This document shows positions 32,951 to 35,302 of a stretch of DNA of 35,302 nt, one piece after another. The stretch spans positions 1 to 35,302 of the forward strand of contig CAIWTJ010000104.1 in assembly GCA_903915535.1 (NCBI GenBank), read 5' to 3'. How positions within the stretch are numbered: position 1 is the first letter of the stretch; each line of letters opens with the position of its first letter. Origin of the DNA: Enhydrobacter aerosaccus (GTDB lineage Bacteria; Pseudomonadota; Alphaproteobacteria; Reyranellales; Reyranellaceae). Under the pieces are notes generated by a model. The model worked only from the letters and a program-made list of their open reading frames with translations, searched no databases and was not told where the DNA came from. The position numbers were made by a program, and so were the translations under genes.

Positions 32951-33724
32951 ATGGACATGAAGCTTTCCGGCAAGACCGTGCTGATCACCGGCGGCAGCAA
33001 GGGCATCGGCTTTGCCTGCGCCATGGGATTCGCGGCCGAAGGCTGCGCGGTGCACATCGCGTCCCGGTCGAAGGAGTCGCTGGAAGCCGCGCGGGAAAAA
33101 ATCCGTGCCCGCCACAACGTGCCGGTCGAGATCCATCCCGCGGATTTCTCCAAGGGGGACACGGTGCGGTCCGTTGTCGAGGCCGTTGGCCATGCCGACA
33201 TCCTGGTGAACAATGCCGGCGCCATCCCGCGCGGCGACATTTTCGGCATGACCGAGCCCAAATGGCGCGAGGCATGGGAGTTGAAGGTGTTCGGCTACAT
33301 CAATGCCACCCGCGCCATGCTGGAGAAGATGTACGCGCGCAAGAAGGGCGTCGTGGTGAATGTGATCGGCCTCGCGGGCGAAAGCTTCAACTACGATTAC
33401 GTTGCAGGCACGATGGGCAATGCGAGCCTGATGGCCTTCTCGCGCGCCGTCGGCTCGCGTTCGGTCGAACATGGCGTGAGAGTCGTGGCGATCAATCCGC
33501 CGGCGACCCGCACGGATCGCATGGAGACTTTGCTGCGCAGCACGGCGCAACAAAAGTGGGGCGATGCCGAACGCTGGAAGGAACTCACGCAGCATATGCC
33601 GTTCGGCCGCGCCGCCGAGCCCGACGAGGTGGCCGACCTCGCCGTGTTCCTGGCGTCGGATCGTGCGAGCTACATCAGCGGTGTCGTGATGACCCTGGAC
33701 GGCGGCCAGGCGGCCAAGCACTAG
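32951..33724 (+). CDS. Atypical short-chain dehydrogenase/reductase lacking canonical catalytic Ser and Lys
   Basis: A 257-residue SDR with an intact NAD(P)-binding TGGSKGIG at 13-20 and NNAG at 87-90. Where classical members have Ser-x12-Tyr-x3-Lys, this one has NVIGLAGESFNYDYVAGTMGNASL: Tyr150 is kept, but the +4 residue is Thr154 and no Ser sits at the usual distance. The C-terminal part (SRSVEHGVRVVAINPPATRTDRMETLLR, LAVFLASDRASYISGVVMTLDGGQA) is typical. A group of SDRs with this 'Y-x-A-G-x-x-G-N-A' segment exists, as I recall, so it is probably a conserved variant and not a decayed gene. Third gene of the beta-propeller/metallo-hydrolase unit. Its stop overlaps the convergent small gene in the palindrome CTAG. 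Confidence 0.88.
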   Translation: MDMKLSGKTVLITGGSKGIGFACAMGFAAEGCAVHIASRSKESLEAAREKIRARHNVPVEIHPADFSKGDTVRSVVEAVGHADILVNNAGAIPRGDIFGMTEPKWREAWELKVFGYINATRAMLEKMYARKKGVVVNVIGLAGESFNYDYVAGTMGNASLMAFSRAVGSRSVEHGVRVVAINPPATRTDRMETLLRSTAQQKWGDAERWKELTQHMPFGRAAEPDEVADLAVFLASDRASYISGVVMTLDGGQAAKH

Positions 33725-33987
33725 TCCAGAGCGGCGTTGACGACCGTCATCTTTCCGCTGCTGACCATGACATCGGATTTGTGGCTAACGGCCAGAAGGG
33801 CCACGAAGACCAGCAGTATGCCCGCCGATGCGCTCGGCCCGTAGCCGAAGCGCCGGCTGAAGGGCCAGCAGGGAAAGCTGGCGATGGCGACCAGCGCCAG
33901 AATCAGGGCACTTCCCAGAATGAGCACCGTATGTCCCCAAAGTCGTTCATTGATTCGAACGCCTTGGGGAGCACACGGTTCCGCCAC
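33721..33987 (-). CDS. Small membrane protein, DUF3309-like
   Basis: An 88-residue protein with two hydrophobic segments separated by FPCWPFSRRFGYGPSASAG, which matches the 'PTWPHSRGWGYGPSGG' core of the DUF3309 family as I remember it. Function unknown. A GTG start at 33987 has AGAGG 7 bases upstream, overlapping the stop of the porin gene 10 bases earlier, so the two are likely coupled. DUF3309 proteins are usually about 50 residues and begin at the first helix; a second GTG at 33927 (GGGGA upstream, 68 residues) would fit that better. The end overlaps the convergent SDR gene by four bases. Confidence 0.6.
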   Translation of the reverse strand: MAEPCAPQGVRINERLWGHTVLILGSALILALVAIASFPCWPFSRRFGYGPSASAGILLVFVALLAVSHKSDVMVSSGKMTVVNAALD

Positions 33988-33997
33988 AGTTTCGCCT

Positions 33998-34651
33998 CTA
34001 GAAGTGATAGTTCAGGCCGACGCGGACGACATTGCCGATCGAGCGCTCGTCGATCGACGTCGAGGCCGGCGACGACAGCGCCGTATCGGGCGAGCCGATC
34101 CAGAGATATTCGAGCTTCATCGTCCAGGCCTGGGCGATGCGGCCCTCCATGCCGACGCCCACCGCGTAGGTCCAGAAGTTGTTCGATGCGCTGAAATTGC
34201 CGACTGCCGTGTCGAAGCCCGACAGCGTCTGATGGCCCCAGACGGCGCCGCCGGTGATGTAAGGCATCACCGAGCCGACGGGATAGCCGACGCGGGCGCG
34301 AAACGTGCTGAACCACGGGATGGCCGAAGTGGCGGCGATCTGCGAATTGCCGGCGCCGCCGAACAGGTTCGTGGTCTCGGTCGAGCCCTGGAAGTCGACT
34401 TCAGCGCCCAGCATCACCGGGCCCACCATCCAGTTGTAGCCGGCCTGCGCGCCGCCCATGAAGCCGCTGCCGTTGCCGCTGAAGCCGCCGACGGTGTTGT
34501 TCTCGCCGATGGTGGCGGACGTCGAGCTGAAGAGACCGCCGGCGTTGATACCGGCGTAGGGGCCTTGCCAGGGGCTGTCGCTCTGCGCGTGAGCCGCCAG
34601 CGGCAAGGCGAGGATTGCGGCTGCCAGGGACGCGATACGGATCGATTTCAT
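33998..34651 (-). CDS. Outer-membrane beta-barrel protein (Omp25/RopB-like)
   Basis: A 217-residue outer-membrane protein. The signal peptide (MKSIRIASLAAAILALPLAA then HAQ) is followed by WQGPYAGINAGGLFSSTSATIG, alternating strands such as GFMGGAQAGYNWMVGPVMLGAEVDFQG and SVMPYITGGAVWG, and WTMKLEYLWIG. The protein ends VVRVGLNYHF, with the terminal phenylalanine used by the Bam machinery. This is the eight-stranded barrel family common in Rhizobiales and Rhodospirillales (Omp25, RopB). ATG start with GGAG upstream. It has a roughly 190-base divergent gap to recQ and is followed by the small DUF3309-like gene. Confidence 0.9.
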   Translation of the reverse strand: MKSIRIASLAAAILALPLAAHAQSDSPWQGPYAGINAGGLFSSTSATIGENNTVGGFSGNGSGFMGGAQAGYNWMVGPVMLGAEVDFQGSTETTNLFGGAGNSQIAATSAIPWFSTFRARVGYPVGSVMPYITGGAVWGHQTLSGFDTAVGNFSASNNFWTYAVGVGMEGRIAQAWTMKLEYLWIGSPDTALSSPASTSIDERSIGNVVRVGLNYHF

Positions 34652-34704
34652 GTTCAAGCTCCACGACTGATTGCGAGAGGGTCTCGGTGGGTAACGCGGA
34701 GTTA

Positions 34705-34720
34705 GCCGCCGGAAAGCGGC
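34705..34720 (-). promoter_or_regulatory. Short hairpin in the porin leader region
   Basis: GCCGC-CGGAAA-GCGGC can fold into a 5-bp stem 55-70 bases upstream of the porin start, in the 191-base gap between the porin and recQ genes. GGCGGC further on (about 34725-34731) offers an alternative pairing. Porin genes often have structured leaders controlled by small RNAs, but nothing more specific is visible. No convincing -10/-35 pair was found in this gap for either gene. Confidence 0.3.
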
Positions 34721-34842
34721 AGCGAGGCGGCATTCGCTTGGAAGAGAAAGGGCACCGTTCTGCTGTGACAACGCGGCATCAGTTACACGCGTGGTACTTC
34801 GTCCCCTTCGCAGTCACCGCGTGATATCGTCGGGTCAAATCA

Positions 34843-35302
34843 ATGTCCGACCTCCTCGATTCCGCACGCGCCCTGCTGCATTCCGTCTTCGGCTTCAATG
34901 GCTTTCGTCCCGGGCAGGAAGAAATCGTGCGCGCCGTGCTCGACGGAGAGAATGTGCTGACGGTGATGCCGACCGGCAGCGGCAAGTCGTTGTGCTACCA
35001 GTTGCCCGCGATCGCGCGGCCGGGCCTCACGCTGGTGATCTCGCCGCTGATCGCGCTGATGCGCGACCAGGTCCGCGCACTTACGGCAGCGGGCGTCGCG
35101 GCCGGCAGCCTCAATTCAAGCAATGAGCCTGCCGAGAACGCGCGGGTGATGGGCCTGCTGCGCTCCGAAGAGCTCAAGCTTCTCTATGTGGCGCCGGAGC
35201 GGCTGTCGCGGCCCGACATGGTCGAGATGCTGGCTGATTCCAACGTCGTGATGATGGCGATAGACGAGGCGCACTGCGTCTCGCAATGGGGCCACGATTT
35301 CC
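34843..35302 (+). CDS. recQ: ATP-dependent DNA helicase RecQ, 3' end cut by the window
   Basis: 3'-5' superfamily-2 helicase for recombination and fork repair. About 153 N-terminal residues are present and the frame is open at the window edge. Visible motifs in order: the RecQ-specific FGFNGFRPGQEEIV (motif 0), Walker A MPTGSGKSLCYQLPA (motif I), VISPLIALMRDQV (Ia), SSNEPAENARV, LLYVAPERL (Ib), and DEAHCVSQWGHDF (motif II with the aromatic-rich loop). The ATG begins MSDLLDSARALLHSVFGF; there is no strong Shine-Dalgarno sequence. Divergent from the outer-membrane protein gene. Confidence 0.96.
   Translation, partial: MSDLLDSARALLHSVFGFNGFRPGQEEIVRAVLDGENVLTVMPTGSGKSLCYQLPAIARPGLTLVISPLIALMRDQVRALTAAGVAAGSLNSSNEPAENARVMGLLRSEELKLLYVAPERLSRPDMVEMLADSNVVMMAIDEAHCVSQWGHDF

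Noticed and set aside
32009..33721. 570-codon minus-strand frame opposite the metallo-hydrolase and SDR
   Set aside because: Covers two genes with metal-binding and cofactor motifs on the other strand.

Overview
The window is a gene-dense, high-GC stretch of what is almost certainly an alphaproteobacterial chromosome. The evidence is the gene content and order (class Ia nrdA-nrdB; ubiE-ubiB-coaBC-dut; rho; maf-aroE; coaE-dnaQ facing secB), the strong third-position GC bias that leaves long antisense shadow frames, an EipB/DUF1849-type envelope protein and an Omp25/RopB-like barrel. The exact genus cannot be fixed from sequence alone; a Rhodospirillales/Reyranella-like or Bradyrhizobium-like soil or water organism would fit (inference). 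No tRNA, rRNA, CRISPR array, prophage or intact insertion sequence was seen.

Layout. 1-3.0 kb: the 3' part of nrdA, then nrdB, with palindromic extragenic repeats and a near-copy of the nrdB tail. 3.0-5.1 kb: an acyltransferase-3 membrane protein divergent from an EipB-like periplasmic protein. 5.2-7.2 kb (minus): a two-gene unit of a halohydrin dehalogenase and pobA. 7.2-12.0 kb (plus): ubiE, ubiB, a TauE/SafE transporter, coaBC and dut. 12.0-14.3 kb: an Rrf2 regulator, a PcaC-like decarboxylase, a GNAT protein and a 3-hydroxyisobutyrate dehydrogenase-like enzyme, the last two coupled by overlaps. 14.3-15.9 kb: rho behind a near-consensus promoter. 15.9-19.0 kb (minus): maf, aroE and a hotdog thioesterase in an overlapping run, then a secreted sugar dehydrogenase. 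19.1-22.1 kb: quinone oxidoreductase, coaE, dnaQ, and convergent secB. 22.2-24.1 kb: a class-I glutamine-amidotransferase-like hydrolase and a gentisate dioxygenase-like bicupin. 24.1-27.1 kb: a membrane LytTR regulator divergent from a membrane alpha/beta-hydrolase with a terminal CXXCH. 27.1-30.3 kb (minus): dienelactone-hydrolase-like enzyme, alpha-methylacyl-CoA racemase, EI24 protein and a lipoprotein. 30.3-33.7 kb (plus): secreted beta-propeller, metallo-beta-lactamase-fold hydrolase and an atypical SDR. 33.7-35.3 kb: a small DUF3309-like membrane protein, an outer-membrane barrel, and the start of recQ.

How the genes fit together. The core is replication and housekeeping: dNTP supply and pool cleaning (nrdAB, dut), proofreading (dnaQ), termination (rho), quinone (ubiE, ubiB) and coenzyme A biosynthesis (coaBC, coaE), shikimate (aroE) and export (secB). 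maf, aroE, coaE, dnaQ and secB form a neighbourhood known from alphaproteobacterial origin regions, here split and partly inverted. Around it lies accessory catabolism: 4-hydroxybenzoate hydroxylation, a PcaC-like protein, gentisate-type ring cleavage, a branched acyl-CoA racemase and several secreted or membrane hydrolases.

The most notable items are the halohydrin dehalogenase (both diagnostic family motifs present) in a tight unit with pobA; the fused membrane protein/hydrolase/C-terminal CXXCH protein facing a LytTR regulator; a roughly 42-residue Ser/Gly/basic linker in Rho; and the duplicated nrdB tail flanking a palindromic repeat.
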